A DNA stretch of 64,000 bases from Methylophaga sp. OBS4 (GTDB lineage Bacteria; Pseudomonadota; Gammaproteobacteria; Nitrosococcales; Methylophagaceae), in the NCBI RefSeq assembly GCF_026319305.1, contig NZ_JAPDMV010000013.1:1-64000 (forward strand). The letters are read 5' to 3'. The notes under the pieces are model-generated. The model did not search any database. It was not told the origin of the DNA and saw nothing but the letters and a program-made list of their open reading frames with translations. Shown here piece after piece: positions 11,327 to 21,208 of this stretch. Each line of letters starts with the position of its first letter. Position 1 is the stretch's first letter. The position numbers were made by a program, and so were the translations under genes.

Positions 11327-11999
11327 TTGCCGTGGAGCCGGATCATTCTATCCGGCGGCAAGCACTTGATGATGGGGGTTGCGCCAGCGGAATTGAGACA
11401 GGCCGATACGCTTAATATTTTTATTGAGGCTGATGGTAAACCGGTCATTGCGTTTGAGCTGGCAACGGATATCGGTGGCAATAGCGTTTATATCGGCTGG
11501 CCTTGTCAGTATCTGGTGGGCAATCACCTTAATTCCTGTAATAAAGCGCTCAGGACTTCACATCGTTACTCGCAGTTGGTGATTGATTCGATAAATCGGA
11601 CCATTATGGCGATGAAAACTCGCTTCCATACGGACAAGATCCGACGGATTGGCTTTTTCGGTGGTGGTACAGTGGCAACCATTATTGGAGCAAAAAGAGG
11701 CGATATTGCACTGTTGGTGACCGTGGCCGGTAATCTGGATCCCAAAAGATGGGCGGACTTTAATCATTCAGCACCGCTGTATGACTCATTGAGTCCGGTG
11801 GATTACAGCACGGCTTTGGAATCAATCGGTGCCGCAGATTCATTTGATTGGTGAGCGTGACGACGTGGTGCCGGGCTCGGTATTGACGCCTTATCTGGCA
11901 ACACTGAACAAACTGGATAACGTGCAGAGTTACATTGTGACTGGTGCCGACCCTTTCTGTTGCTGGTCACTGGCATTGGTCAGTGTGCTGGATCAATAA
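11327..11999 (+). pseudogene. Frameshifted alpha/beta-hydrolase-like gene
   Basis: Two frames together look like one hydrolase-fold lipoprotein. The first (to 11854) contains TPAELRQ-like text, YIGWPCQYL, a nucleophile-elbow-like GFFGGGTVATIIGAKRGD and LVTVAGNLDPKRW. The family pattern continues in the next frame from about 11826 to the TAA at 11999: VPQIHLIGERDDVVPGS, then TGADPFCCW. The frames join at one indel near 11825-11850. The expected nucleophile Ser in G-x-S-G-G is Phe (GFFGGG), and the N-terminal signal or lipobox is not intact. A sequencing error could explain the frameshift, but the lost Ser and N-terminus favour true decay. Confidence 0.65.
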
Positions 12000-12027
12000 G
12001 AAAAGCCCGGTTCCCCGGGCTTTTTCT
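12000..12027 (-). terminator. Rho-independent terminator of cysK
   Basis: The stem GCCCGG (12005-12010) with CCGGGC (12015-12020) is flanked by A-run and T-run on both sides. It is 6 bp beyond the cysK stop on the minus strand, and could also serve the decayed hydrolase on the plus strand. Confidence 0.85.
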
Positions 12028-12032
12028 TGTTT

Positions 12033-12989
12033 TTATCCCTGGCTGGCGAGCCAGTCATCGTCCGAACCTTCGTTAATGCCTTCAAACAGATAGGTCGACA
12101 GATAACGTTCGCCGGTATCGGGCAGCATTGCCAGAATGGTTGAGCCGGGCTCGGCCTTTTTCGCGACTTTCATTGCTGCAGCCAGCGTGCCGCCACTGGA
12201 CAGGCCGACAAATATGCCTTCTTCACTGGCTAGCCGTAATGCCCAGTCTTTGGCTTCCTCATCAGTGACCGGATACAGTTCGTCATAAACTTTACGGTTT
12301 AACACATCGGGTACAAAATCCGGGGTCCAGCCTTGAATCTTATGCGGGTTCCAGTCATCACCAGCCAGCATTGAAGCCGCAGCAGGTTCGGTGGCAATGA
12401 TCTTGGTATCGGGACGCGCCTTTTTAATCATTTCACCGGCGCCGGTCATCGTGCCGCCGGTACCCCAGCCGGAGACCCAGTAGTCGAGACGTTTACCGGC
12501 AAAGTCACACAGGATTTCAGGGCCTGTGGTATTACGGTGATAAGCGGGATTGGCCGGGTTTTCAAATTGACGGGCCAGAAACCAGCCATGTTGTTCCGCC
12601 AGCTGTTCGGCTTTCTTGACCATGCCGGTACCTTTTTCGGCCGCCGGGGTCAGGATAACTTTGGCACCCAAAGCACGCATGATCTTACGACGCTCGACCG
12701 AGAATGTTTCGACCATGGTAGCGACAAAAGGATAACCCTTGGCAGCGCAGACCATCGCCAGTGCGATGCCGGTGTTACCTGAGGTGGCTTCGACAACCGT
12801 CTGGCCGGGTTTGAGCACGCCGCGTTTTTCCGCATCATCAATAATGGCAAAAGCCAGCCGGTCTTTGACCGAAGCCATAGGATTGAAGGATTCGACCTTT
12901 ACAAAAAGATCGACATGAGCGGGGGCAATATTGTTAAGACGGACGACAGGAGTGTTGCCGATGGTATCGAGAATGCTGTTGTAGATCAT
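12033..12989 (-). CDS. cysK: Cysteine synthase A (O-acetylserine sulfhydrylase)
   Basis: A 318-aa PLP enzyme making cysteine from O-acetylserine and sulfide. The PLP lysine lies in NPMASVKDRLAF near residue 42, the substrate loop in EATSGNTGIAL near 69-78, and the phosphate-binding loop in GWGTGGTMTGAG near 175. The C-terminal SSGGT is also present. The length fits CysK better than CysM. The gene is monocistronic, closed by the terminator at 12000-12027, with gcvP ending 156 bp upstream on the same strand. I see no CysB-type site that I could defend. Confidence 0.92.
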   Translation of the reverse strand: MIYNSILDTIGNTPVVRLNNIAPAHVDLFVKVESFNPMASVKDRLAFAIIDDAEKRGVLKPGQTVVEATSGNTGIALAMVCAAKGYPFVATMVETFSVERRKIMRALGAKVILTPAAEKGTGMVKKAEQLAEQHGWFLARQFENPANPAYHRNTTGPEILCDFAGKRLDYWVSGWGTGGTMTGAGEMIKKARPDTKIIATEPAAASMLAGDDWNPHKIQGWTPDFVPDVLNRKVYDELYPVTDEEAKDWALRLASEEGIFVGLSSGGTLAAAMKVAKKAEPGSTILAMLPDTGERYLSTYLFEGINEGSDDDWLASQG

Positions 12990-13145
12990 GCTGACTCTTT
13001 ATTGTTGATAAGCAGTAAACGAAGAGCTTACACCAATTTGGCCTCAGGTAAAAAGGACGGGAGCATGACTTGCCTGTTTCACGGGGCAAGAGGAAAACGG
13101 ACCCCCATTTTCGCGTGAGCTACTAGAGCGTGCCCCAAATGACGG

Positions 13146-16022
13146 CTATTTATATTCACTTATCGGCACACAGGAGCAGGACAGATGACGATCACCATAG
13201 ACGTCATCCAGGCGTTTCACGGCCGGCCAGTACTTGTTGTCACGCAGCGATGCTGCAGGGAACACCGCCAGTTCTCGGCTGTAGGCGTGCTGCCAGTCGC
13301 TGGCCAGTTCGCCCTGAGTATGCGGTGCGTTGACCAGCGGGTTGTCATCCAGCGGCCATTCGCCGTTCACGACGCGATCGATCTCAGTGCGGATCGACAG
13401 CATTGCCTCGATAAAGCGATCCAACTCGATTTTGCTTTCCGACTCGGTCGGCTCCACCATCAAGGTACCGGCCACAGGGAACGACATAGTAGGCGCATGA
13501 AAGCCGTAGTCGATCAGACGCTTGGCGATGTCCAGGTCGCTGATGCCGGTTTCTGCTTTCAATGGCCGGATGTCCAAGATACATTCGTGCGCTACGCGCT
13601 GATTCCGGCCGGTATACAGCACCGGGTAAGCATCTTTCAGACGCGTTGCGATGTAATTGGCACTGAGGATTGCCACCTGACTGGACCGTTTCAAGCCTTC
13701 CGATCCCATCAGACGCAGGTACATCCAGCTGATGGGCAGGATAGAAGGGCTGCCGAACGGTGCCGCAGATACCGCCCCTTCGGAAGTTACACCATCAATC
13801 TGTACCACGCTGTGGCCCGGCACAAACGGCGCCAGATGTGCTTTGATGCCAATGGGTCCCATGCCCGGGCCGCCGCCGCCGTGCGGAATGCAGAAGGTTT
13901 TATGCAGGTTAAGGTGCGAAACGTCGGCGCCGAGATAGGCCGGCGTAGTGATGCCCATTTGTGCATTCATATTGGCACCGTCCAGATACACTTGGCCGCC
14001 GAACTGATGCACGACCTCGCACACTTTGCGGATGTTTTCTTCATAAACGCCATGAGTCGATGGGTAGGTGATCATGATGCAGGAAAGTGAATTGCCTGCT
14101 TGTTCGGCTTTTTTTTGCAGATCTTCCAGATCGATATTGCCCTGTTTATCGCAGGCTACCACCACAACTGACATGCCCGCCATCTGCGCCGTCGCCGGAT
14201 TGGTGCCGTGCGCTGAACTGGGGATCAGGCAGAGATGGCGGCCGGTTTCGTTGCGGCTTTCATGGTAATGACGGATTGCCAGCAGACCGGCGTATTCGCC
14301 TTGCGCGCCGGAGTTCGGTTGCATGCTGATCGCATCAAAACCGGTCAGTTGCAGCAGCCACTGGGAAAGCTGACCGATCATTTGCTGGTAGCCGGCAGCC
14401 TGCTCCGGCGGGCAAAACGGGTGCAGCTCGGTAAACTCCGGCCAGGTCATCGGGCTCATTTCCGCTGCGGCGTTCAGTTTCATGGTGCAGGAGCCGAGCG
14501 GGATCATCGCCTGGTTCAGTGCCATATCCTTTCGTTCCAGCCTGTGCAGGTAACGCATCATCTCAGTTTCGCTGTGGTAGCTGTTGAATACCGGATGGCT
14601 GAGGATCGGATCCGTGCGCAGCATAGCCGCCGGAATCGATAAGCTTTGTTGGCTCACCGCTGCATCCAGCTTATTAACGTCCAGCTTGTGCTGTTCACCG
14701 AGCAACACGGCAAACAAAGTCTGCACATCTTCCCGGGTGGTGGTTTCATCAAGCGTGATGCCCACCGCATCGCGGATATCACTGCGGAGGTTGATGTTAA
14801 AGTGCCGCGCCCGCTCCAGTACCGCCGCCTTGTTTTTCACGGCCACTGTCAGGGTGTCGAACCAGCTTTGATGGCGCAGCGTCAATCCGGCCTGTTGCAG
14901 CCCGGCAGCCAGAATATCGGTCAGGCGATGAATACGCCCGGCAATGCGTTGCAGCCCCTGCGGGCCATGAAATACCGCATAGAAGCCGGCGATATTGGCC
15001 AGCAGCACCTGCGAAGTGCAGATATTCGAGGTCGCCTTTTCACGGCGAATATGCTGTTCGCGGGTCTGCAGTGCCATGCGCAGCGCAGTGTGACCGGCTA
15101 CATCGCGCGATACGCCAATGATACGGCCCGGTATGGCACGTTTGAATTCGTCTCGGCAGGCGAAAAATGCCGCGTGCGGGCCGCCGTAACCCATCGGCAC
15201 GCCGAAACGCTGAGCAGAACCGAAAACCACATCCGCCCCTTGCTTGCCCGGCGCGGTCAGTAAAACCAGCGCCATGATATCGGCGGCGACGCTGGTAATA
15301 ATGTTGCGGGATTTCAGTTCGGCCAGCAGTTCGCCGTAATCATGCAGTTCGCCGGTAGTGCCCGCCTGCTGCAACAGCACGCCGAACACACCTTCCAGTT
15401 TCAGCACTTTTGCGGCGTTGTCGACGATCAGTTCAAAACCGGCGGTTTCGGCGCGGGTACGAACCACATCGAGCGTCTGCGGGTGCACGTCATCGGCAAC
15501 AAAGAAACGGTTTGCGTCTTTCAGGCTGCTGGCGCGCCTGGCCAACGCCATCGCTTCGGCCGCCGCTGTTGCTTCATCCAGCAGGGAGGCAGAGGCCAGA
15601 TCCAACCCGGTCAGATCAAGCGTCATGGTCTGGAAGTTCAGCAAGGCTTCCAGACGGCCCTGCGAAATTTCCGCTTGATACGGCGTGTAAGCGGTGTACC
15701 AGCCCGGGTTTTCCAGTACGTTACGCAGGATCACCGGTGGCGTCAGCACTGCACTGTAGCCCATACCGATGTAGGATTTGTAACGTTGATTACGGCCGGC
15801 CATAGCCTTCAATTCGGTCAGCGCTTGATGTTCGGTCACCGCTTCTCTCGCCGGCAGTGGTACCGGCAGTTGAATATCCGCCGGTACAACCTGCTGGATC
15901 AGTGCGTCGAGCGAGCCGGCGCCTACCGTTTCCAGCATTTGCTGTTGTTGCTCGGGAGATGGGCCGATATGGCGTTTGAAAAACGCTTCTTTGTATTCAA
16001 GCTGGTTGAGCGTCTGAGTCAT
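13146..16022 (-). CDS. gcvP: Glycine dehydrogenase (decarboxylating), P protein
   Basis: The 958-aa P protein of the glycine cleavage system. It decarboxylates glycine on PLP and moves the aminomethyl group to the lipoyl arm of GcvH. It is the fused single-chain form, not the split GcvPA/GcvPB. The PLP lysine is in [18 protein letters not shown] near residue 705. The N-terminal [12 protein letters not shown] and [10 protein letters not shown] are typical. The ATG has an AGGAGAT ribosome site. Third gene of gcvT-gcvH-gcvP, 62 bp after gcvH. The gene looks richer in GC than its neighbours, and the protein closely resembles the enterobacterial enzyme as I remember it, which may point to transfer (see findings). 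Confidence 0.95.
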   Translation of the reverse strand: MTQTLNQLEYKEAFFKRHIGPSPEQQQQMLETVGAGSLDALIQQVVPADIQLPVPLPAREAVTEHQALTELKAMAGRNQRYKSYIGMGYSAVLTPPVILRNVLENPGWYTAYTPYQAEISQGRLEALLNFQTMTLDLTGLDLASASLLDEATAAAEAMALARRASSLKDANRFFVADDVHPQTLDVVRTRAETAGFELIVDNAAKVLKLEGVFGVLLQQAGTTGELHDYGELLAELKSRNIITSVAADIMALVLLTAPGKQGADVVFGSAQRFGVPMGYGGPHAAFFACRDEFKRAIPGRIIGVSRDVAGHTALRMALQTREQHIRREKATSNICTSQVLLANIAGFYAVFHGPQGLQRIAGRIHRLTDILAAGLQQAGLTLRHQSWFDTLTVAVKNKAAVLERARHFNINLRSDIRDAVGITLDETTTREDVQTLFAVLLGEQHKLDVNKLDAAVSQQSLSIPAAMLRTDPILSHPVFNSYHSETEMMRYLHRLERKDMALNQAMIPLGSCTMKLNAAAEMSPMTWPEFTELHPFCPPEQAAGYQQMIGQLSQWLLQLTGFDAISMQPNSGAQGEYAGLLAIRHYHESRNETGRHLCLIPSSAHGTNPATAQMAGMSVVVVACDKQGNIDLEDLQKKAEQAGNSLSCIMITYPSTHGVYEENIRKVCEVVHQFGGQVYLDGANMNAQMGITTPAYLGADVSHLNLHKTFCIPHGGGGPGMGPIGIKAHLAPFVPGHSVVQIDGVTSEGAVSAAPFGSPSILPISWMYLRLMGSEGLKRSSQVAILSANYIATRLKDAYPVLYTGRNQRVAHECILDIRPLKAETGISDLDIAKRLIDYGFHAPTMSFPVAGTLMVEPTESESKIELDRFIEAMLSIRTEIDRVVNGEWPLDDNPLVNAPHTQGELASDWQHAYSRELAVFPAASLRDNKYWPAVKRLDDVYGDRHLSCSCVPISEYK

Positions 16023-16084
16023 GGCTATCTCCTGTGTATCTTTTATGATACCAGTACCTTGAGGCGATACAGCCGAAAGAAACG

Positions 16085-16471
16085 TCAGGCGTCAAGAGAT
16101 TCCTGATAGGCGTCAGCGTCCAGCAAATTATCCACTTCGTCAGTATCGGACGCTTTGATACGGAACAGCCAGCCGTCATCGTATGGTTCACTGTTGACCC
16201 GTTCCGGGGAATCTTCCAGTGAGCCGTTCACCGCGATGATTTCACCGCTGAGCGGGGCATAAATATCAGCAGCGGCTTTAACTGATTCCAAGACAGCGCA
16301 TTCGTCGCCGGCAGAAACTATGGTGCCGATTTCCGGTAATTCGACAAATACCATATCGCCCAGTACTTCCTGCGCGTGCTCGGATATCCCGACACTGTAT
16401 TCGCCGTTACCTTCGTCACGCACCCATTCGTGAGACGTCGCGTACTTCAGTTCTGTTGGCATATTACTCAC
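16085..16471 (-). CDS. gcvH: Glycine cleavage system H protein
   Basis: The lipoyl carrier of glycine cleavage. I start it at the GTG at 16471, giving [10 protein letters not shown], which matches the E. coli N-terminus MSNVPAELKY and sits 9 nt after AAGGAG; an in-frame GTG two codons earlier would be too close to that site. The protein is then 128 aa. The lipoylated lysine is in [15 protein letters not shown] near residue 64. It follows gcvT by 20 bp. GcvT and GcvP are on either side and the L protein (lipoamide dehydrogenase) is not in this window, as is usual. Confidence 0.93.
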   Translation of the reverse strand: MSNMPTELKYATSHEWVRDEGNGEYSVGISEHAQEVLGDMVFVELPEIGTIVSAGDECAVLESVKAAADIYAPLSGEIIAVNGSLEDSPERVNSEPYDDGWLFRIKASDTDEVDNLLDADAYQESLDA

Positions 16472-16491
16472 AGTCACACACTCCTTCGAAG

Positions 16492-17592
16492 CTAATAATC
16501 AATGATTACTTTACCGGCACGCACAAAGCCGGGTTTGGTCACTTTAACCGCTATTTCACGGTTACGGATCTGTACCCTTGCCTGTTTGCCGATACCGGCA
16601 GGCACTCGCGCCAAGGCGATACTGCAGCCCAGTGTCGGCGAAAAGGAACCACTGGTGATCACTCCTTCTTGCAGTTGACCTGCAGCGTCAGTGAAATATA
16701 CCGGCATTTTATGACGTAATACGCCTTTTTCCGTCATGACCAAACCGACCAGCTGTTCAGTACCCTGTTCACGCTGCTGCGCTAAGGCTTCACGACCGAT
16801 AAAGCGGCGATCTGCCGGTTGCCAGGCAATAGTCCAGCCCATATTGGCAGCCAGCGGCGAAACATTTTCGTCCATTTCCTGCCCGTACAGGTTCATACCT
16901 GCTTCCAAACGCAACGTGTCACGCGCCCCGAGACCGGCCGGTTGGATACCGGTGGCCAGCAGTTGCTGCCAGAAATCTGCTGCCCGTTCTTTCGAAAGTG
17001 CGATTTCATAGCCAGATTCGCCAGTGTAACCGGTGGTGGCGATAAACAGTTCCCCGGCTTGTACGCAACAGAACGGTTTCATGTTGGCCACTGCCTGTTT
17101 TTGTTCCGGCGTAAAAAAGGATTTTGTCTTTTCCTGTGCCTGTGGACCCTGTACGGCAATGAGCGCCAGATCGTCACGTACCGTCAGTGCAGCAGCATAC
17201 GGTGCTGCCTGTTTTTCGATCCAGGCCAGGTCTTTGTCACGGGTGGCGGCGTTCATCACCAAGCGGAAACAGTCTTCAGAGAGGAAATAAACGATCAGAT
17301 CGTCAATCACGCCGCCAGTGGCATTCAGCATGGCGGAGTACAATGCTTTGCCGGCTTGAGTGAGCCTGGCAACGTCGTTTGCCAGCAGATAACGCAGGAA
17401 CTCACGGGTATCGGCACCGTGCAGATCTACGATGGTCATGTGGGAGACGTCGAACATGCCGGCATTCTGGCGCACAGCGTGATGCTCGTCCAGTTGCGAG
17501 CCGTAATGCAGCGGCATCATCCAGCCATGAAAATCCACCATGCGTGCACCGCACGCCACATGTTGGTTATAAAGCGGGGGTTGTTTCGCCAT
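16492..17592 (-). CDS. gcvT: Aminomethyltransferase, T protein of glycine cleavage
   Basis: This enzyme transfers the aminomethyl carbon from GcvH to tetrahydrofolate, releasing ammonia and 5,10-methylene-THF. The open frame extends to 17709, but the family N-terminus [19 protein letters not shown] begins just after the ATG at 17592, which has AAGGA upstream, so I use that start (366 aa). [15 protein letters not shown] and the IAVQGP motif are typical, as is [10 protein letters not shown] at the end. First gene of gcvT-gcvH-gcvP. A hairpin with a T-run lies 62 bp upstream of the start. I found no glycine riboswitch. Confidence 0.94.
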   Translation of the reverse strand: MAKQPPLYNQHVACGARMVDFHGWMMPLHYGSQLDEHHAVRQNAGMFDVSHMTIVDLHGADTREFLRYLLANDVARLTQAGKALYSAMLNATGGVIDDLIVYFLSEDCFRLVMNAATRDKDLAWIEKQAAPYAAALTVRDDLALIAVQGPQAQEKTKSFFTPEQKQAVANMKPFCCVQAGELFIATTGYTGESGYEIALSKERAADFWQQLLATGIQPAGLGARDTLRLEAGMNLYGQEMDENVSPLAANMGWTIAWQPADRRFIGREALAQQREQGTEQLVGLVMTEKGVLRHKMPVYFTDAAGQLQEGVITSGSFSPTLGCSIALARVPAGIGKQARVQIRNREIAVKVTKPGFVRAGKVIIDY

Positions 17593-17653
17593 CTTTTCCT
17601 TATTTTCATTCAACTCGGGTTGTTGATGTTTCACCTTTGCCTCTGTTGTACCT

Positions 17654-17691
17654 GAAAAAATGTTTGTCTCCCAGTCGAAGAATAGAGAGAC
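17654..17691 (-). terminator. Terminator or attenuator hairpin upstream of gcvT
   Basis: On the minus strand GTCTCTC (17691-17685) pairs with GGGAGAC (17672-17666), followed by AAACATTTTTTC. It separates the DUF2007 gene from gcvT and may simply terminate the former. Because it lies in the gcvT leader it could also be an attenuator; I see no antiterminator partner. Confidence 0.5.
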
Positions 17692-17710
17692 GGCCAAGCA
17701 ATCAAACAAT

Positions 17711-17926
17711 TTATAACTCGCCGTTTTCGTAGTCTTCGATTATCTTTTCGGCCTTATCAACATCATCATCGTTAACAAACACATGGGCAAAGTCGGTAGC
17801 AGGCAAATCGCCGACGGCACCTTGCAGATAAAACCCGCTCACATGCGTTTCTATATCGCGGCTGTTCAACAAGCCGGCGACAATGTGGGCTTCAAGAATA
17901 TTGCTGGCGCGGAACACGAGCTGCAT
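17711..17926 (-). CDS. DUF2007 small protein
   Basis: A 71-aa protein of the DUF2007 family (putative signal-transducing protein). The family pattern is clear at the N-terminus, [20 protein letters not shown], followed by GIE-type text ([12 protein letters not shown]), then [20 protein letters not shown]. The fold is PII-like/ACT-like and the function is unknown. It is preceded by the CBS-protein terminator and followed by a hairpin before gcvT, so it is probably monocistronic. Confidence 0.8.
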   Translation of the reverse strand: MQLVFRASNILEAHIVAGLLNSRDIETHVSGFYLQGAVGDLPATDFAHVFVNDDDVDKAEKIIEDYENGEL

Positions 17927-17975
17927 CTGTTTGTCCTGATGGTGAATACAGCCTTATCTTAGCTTTTTTGGCGGA

Positions 17976-18006
17976 CAAACAAAAACAGCTGCCGCAGCAG
18001 CTGTTT
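17976..18006 (-). terminator. Rho-independent terminator after the CBS gene
   Basis: A perfect 9-bp stem (AAACAGCTG at 17983-17991 with CAGCTGTTT at 17998-18006) with a 6-nt loop is followed on the minus strand by TTGTTTGTCC. It probably ends the transcript of the CBS gene and perhaps of the whole nqr unit. Confidence 0.85.
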
Positions 18007-18032
18007 CAGTATGATCAGGCTTGAACGTCAGT

Positions 18033-18497
18033 TTAAGAAGTACTGCTGACGTGAATATGCTGCTTGGTGGACTGCTTTGCCGGTTTTTTACTGCTTTCTA
18101 TATTTGCAGCCATTTCCAGCGCTTTAAGGATATTCCGGCGGGTAATGGAACCGACCAGACGGTTTTCCTTGACCACCGGCAGGCATTTATAGTCGGTTTG
18201 CAGAAATTTTTCGGCGACTTCGATAATAGAAGCGTCAACATCGATGGTTTCGACCATATTATGCATGAACTCAATCACGCGTCCGCCGGCTTCGCCCTGA
18301 TAGGATGCGTTGAGCGCAACCTGCATGCAATCTTTTTCGGACAAGAAACCAATCAGGTTACCGTGATGATCAATAACCGGGGCGCCGGAAATCTTGAATT
18401 CAATTAACTGATGAATAGCATATAACACCTCCATTTCGGGGGTGAAGGTGATTTTGGTGCCATTCATATACTCTTTAACTTTCAATGGTGCGAGCAT
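18033..18497 (-). CDS. CBS-domain pair protein
   Basis: A 154-aa protein made of two CBS domains in tandem. The first spans about 8-65 (KVKEYMNGTKITFTPEMEVL, then GAPVIDHHGNLIGFLSEKDC) and the second about 80-135 (MVETIDVDASIIEVAEKFL, then LPVVKENRLVGSITRRNIL). Stand-alone pairs of this kind bind adenine nucleotides and regulate partner enzymes. It starts 25 bp after nqrM on the same strand with no terminator between them, so it may be the last gene of the nqr operon. A link to Nqr activity is only suggested by position. Confidence 0.85.
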   Translation of the reverse strand: MLAPLKVKEYMNGTKITFTPEMEVLYAIHQLIEFKISGAPVIDHHGNLIGFLSEKDCMQVALNASYQGEAGGRVIEFMHNMVETIDVDASIIEVAEKFLQTDYKCLPVVKENRLVGSITRRNILKALEMAANIESSKKPAKQSTKQHIHVSSTS

Positions 18498-18521
18498 GGC
18501 CTGTTCTCCTCAGACGCGTTA

Positions 18522-18716
18522 TTATTGTTGTACTTTACGTTGGGTGCATTCTTCTCGTTCTTGACTGGAGCAAGCCCCGCCGCAACTTCCACCCAAGCCG
18601 ACTTGATTGAGACCGCCACAGCTACCCTTGATTGCCGGGCGTCCCATTAGAATACCCAAAGCCATGGCCAGCACTGCGATAAGCAGAATGATGAAAGTGG
18701 CGATAAAAGTCGTCAT
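18522..18716 (-). CDS. nqrM: Na+-translocating NADH:quinone reductase maturation protein NqrM
   Basis: A 64-aa protein with one N-terminal transmembrane helix (about 5-24, IATFIILLIAVLAMALGILM) and a cysteine-rich tail: KGSCGGLNQVGLGGSCGGAC, then ECTQR. NqrM (DUF539) is needed for assembly of Na+-NQR, probably by delivering iron for the intramembrane site held by NqrD/NqrE. Four family cysteines are present. It lies directly after nqrF, with the stop of nqrF and this start adjacent. The flavinyltransferase gene apbE, often nearby in other species, is not in this window. Confidence 0.92.
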   Translation of the reverse strand: MTTFIATFIILLIAVLAMALGILMGRPAIKGSCGGLNQVGLGGSCGGACSSQEREECTQRKVQQ

Positions 18717-19934
18717 TTAGCCCCCGAAATCGTCGAGGAAGATATTATCACGCTCGACCCCCAGATCTTCCAGCAGGCTGATAACCGCTGCGTTCATCAT
18801 TGGCGGACCGCACATATAGAATTCGCAGTCTTCCGGTGCCGGATGATCTTTCAGATAGTTTTCATACAACACATTGTGTATGAATCCAGTGTAACCTTCC
18901 CAGTTATCTTCGGGAAGCGGGTCGGACAACGCCACATGCCAAATGAAATTGTCGTTTTCAGCTGCCAGTTCATCGAAGTCTTCGCTGTAGAACATTTCAC
19001 GCAGGCTGCGGGCACCATACCAGAAACTGATCTTGCGTTTGCTGTGCAGGCGGCGCAGTTGATCGAAGATATGCGAACGCATCGGTGCCATACCGGCGCC
19101 ACCGCCGATGAAGACCATTTCCTTGTCGGTATTTTTGGCAAAGAACTCACCGAAGGGACCGGAGATGGTGACTTTATCGCCCGGTTTCAGGTTAAAGATG
19201 TAAGAAGACATCTGGCCCGGGGGAATATCATCATCACCGGGCGGAGGTGAGGCAATGCGTACATTGAGCATGATAATGCCTTCTTCTTCCGGGTAGTTGG
19301 CCATAGAGTAAGCCCGTACGACATCCTCCTTGACCACTGATTTGTAGCGCCACATGTCGTAGCGATCCCAGTCCGAGCGATATTCGTCTTCAATAATGAA
19401 GTTTTTGTATTCCACCGTGTGGGGCGGACATTCGATCTGAATAAAACCACCGGCGCGAAAATCAACGGCTTCGCCTTCAGGCAACTCCAGCACCAGCTCC
19501 TTGATAAAAGTCGCGACGTTTTCGTTAGAGCGGACCGTGCATTCCCATTTCTTGACGCCGAATACTTCTTCCGGCACTTCAATTTTCATGTTCTGCTTGA
19601 CCGCGACCTGACAGGAAAGGCGATCACCTTCACCTGCTTCGCGTTTGGTGATGAGTGACTCTTCAGTCGGCAGAATCGACCCGCCGCCTTCAAAGATTTT
19701 GACTTTGCACTGTCCACAGGTACCACCACCGCCACAGGCTGATGAAACAAACAGATTGGCTTCTGCCAGCGCTCCCAGCAGCTTACCGCCGGCTGGGGTA
19801 TGGATGGTTTTTTCATTGTTGATGATGATCTGTACATCACCGGTCGAAACCAGTCTGGAGCGGGCAGCCAGTATTACAAATACCAGGGCCATGATGATGA
19901 GGGTAAACAGTACGATACCGAGTACGATTTCCAT
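18717..19934 (-). CDS. nqrF: Na+-NQR subunit F (NADH dehydrogenase subunit)
   Basis: The 405-aa entry point of electrons into Na+-NQR. One N-terminal transmembrane helix (about 3-24) is followed by a plant-type 2Fe-2S domain with [10 protein letters not shown] and a distal Cys near residue 111 (RLSCQ), an FAD-binding domain (RAYSMANYP near 212) and an NADH-binding domain ([12 protein letters not shown] near 275, then YMCGPPMMN). The C-terminus ends in DDFGG, as in the family. It overlaps nqrE by one base, consistent with a compact nqrABCDEF operon. Confidence 0.95.
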   Translation of the reverse strand: MEIVLGIVLFTLIIMALVFVILAARSRLVSTGDVQIIINNEKTIHTPAGGKLLGALAEANLFVSSACGGGGTCGQCKVKIFEGGGSILPTEESLITKREAGEGDRLSCQVAVKQNMKIEVPEEVFGVKKWECTVRSNENVATFIKELVLELPEGEAVDFRAGGFIQIECPPHTVEYKNFIIEDEYRSDWDRYDMWRYKSVVKEDVVRAYSMANYPEEEGIIMLNVRIASPPPGDDDIPPGQMSSYIFNLKPGDKVTISGPFGEFFAKNTDKEMVFIGGGAGMAPMRSHIFDQLRRLHSKRKISFWYGARSLREMFYSEDFDELAAENDNFIWHVALSDPLPEDNWEGYTGFIHNVLYENYLKDHPAPEDCEFYMCGPPMMNAAVISLLEDLGVERDNIFLDDFGG

Positions 19935-20542
19935 TACAGTTGTATCCCAGAAAATGCCATGAATCCGAGTGCCATCAAACCTGCGGTAATAAAGGTGATA
20001 CCAAGACCCTGCAAGCCGTCAGGCACATCAGAATATTTGAGTTTTTCTCTTATACCGGCAATAGCCGTGATTGCCATTGCCCACCCCAGACCGCTGCCGA
20101 TACCATAAACGGCACTTTCAGCCAGGTTGTAGTCACGTTCAACCATAAACAATGTACCACCGAGGATGGCACAGTTGACGGTAATCAACGGCAGGAAGAT
20201 TCCCAGTGCGTTATAGAGGGAGGGCACATATTTATCCATCGCCATTTCCAGAATCTGTACCATCGCTGCAATCACACCGATGTAGCTGATTAAACCCAGA
20301 AAGCTCAAATCGACCTCAGGCAGACCGGCCCAGGCCAACGCTCCGTCTTTTAACAGGAACTGATAGATAAGGTTATTCGCTGGCACCGTAATCACCTGTA
20401 CCAGAATAACGGCGATACCCAGGCCCAAAGCGGTTTCAATTTTCTTCGATACCGCCAGAAAGGTACACATGCCCAGGAAGAAGGCCAAAGCCAAGTTCTC
20501 GACAAAAATCGAACGGATAAAGAGACTGAGGTAATGTTCCAT
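19934..20542 (-). CDS. nqrE: Na+-NQR subunit E
   Basis: A 202-aa integral membrane subunit with six predicted helices. The family sequence begins [21 protein letters not shown] and contains [12 protein letters not shown] and the pseudo-symmetric VNCAILGG. The conserved Cys residues in these two half-helices hold an iron centre together with those of NqrD. It lies directly downstream of nqrD with no gap. Confidence 0.95.
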   Translation of the reverse strand: MEHYLSLFIRSIFVENLALAFFLGMCTFLAVSKKIETALGLGIAVILVQVITVPANNLIYQFLLKDGALAWAGLPEVDLSFLGLISYIGVIAAMVQILEMAMDKYVPSLYNALGIFLPLITVNCAILGGTLFMVERDYNLAESAVYGIGSGLGWAMAITAIAGIREKLKYSDVPDGLQGLGITFITAGLMALGFMAFSGIQL

Positions 20543-21205
20543 TTACAGTACCTCCGTACGGTGAACCTGGTGGATTTGGTAATCCGGCGCTTCCACTTGT
20601 TCTTTTTTCCAGCTGCGGATTGCCCAGATCATCAGGCCGATCACAAAAAAGGCACTCGGCGGCAACAGCATCAGTCCGTTAGGCATATACCAGCCGCCTT
20701 CGTTGGCAACCGGAATCACCTGATGGCCGAACAGCTTGCCGGCGCCGATCAGTTCACGGCAGAAGGCGACGGCCATTAGAATCAGGCTATAACCCAATCC
20801 GTTACCAATACCATCAAGGAAGCTCAGCAGTGGCGGGTTTTTCATCGCATAGGCTTCGGCACGCCCCAGCACGATACAGTTGGTGATGATCAGCCCCACG
20901 AACACGGACAGCTGTTTGCTGGCTTCATAGGCATAGGCCTTCAAAATCTGATCAACGATAATAACCAGTGAGGCGATAATGGTCATTTGCACAATGATCC
21001 GGATACTGCCCGGAATATGTTTACGAATCGCACTGATGCAAGCGCCGGAAAACGCTGTAACCGTGGTCAGCGCGATACACATAATCAGTGCCGACGTCAT
21101 ATTGGTGGTGACCGCCAATGCCGAGCAGATTCCCAGCACTTGCAGCGTAATTGGATTGTTATCGATTAACGGATCGATAACATTGGATTTTGCTTGACTA
21201 GCCAT
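20543..21205 (-). CDS. nqrD: Na+-NQR subunit D
   Basis: A 220-aa integral membrane subunit, homologous to NqrE and RnfA/RnfE. Family motifs are [19 protein letters not shown] and [19 protein letters not shown]; the two Cys (in LGICSAL and ITNCIVLG) are the iron ligands shared with NqrE. The C-terminal tail extends past the last helix. It is 3 bp downstream of nqrC. Confidence 0.95.
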   Translation of the reverse strand: MASQAKSNVIDPLIDNNPITLQVLGICSALAVTTNMTSALIMCIALTTVTAFSGACISAIRKHIPGSIRIIVQMTIIASLVIIVDQILKAYAYEASKQLSVFVGLIITNCIVLGRAEAYAMKNPPLLSFLDGIGNGLGYSLILMAVAFCRELIGAGKLFGHQVIPVANEGGWYMPNGLMLLPPSAFFVIGLMIWAIRSWKKEQVEAPDYQIHQVHRTEVL

Positions 21206-21208
21206 CTG

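Noticed and set aside
17592-17740. Glycine riboswitch in the gcvT leader
   Set aside because: The leader has a hairpin and a T-run but lacks the conserved glycine-riboswitch core and the tandem aptamer layout.
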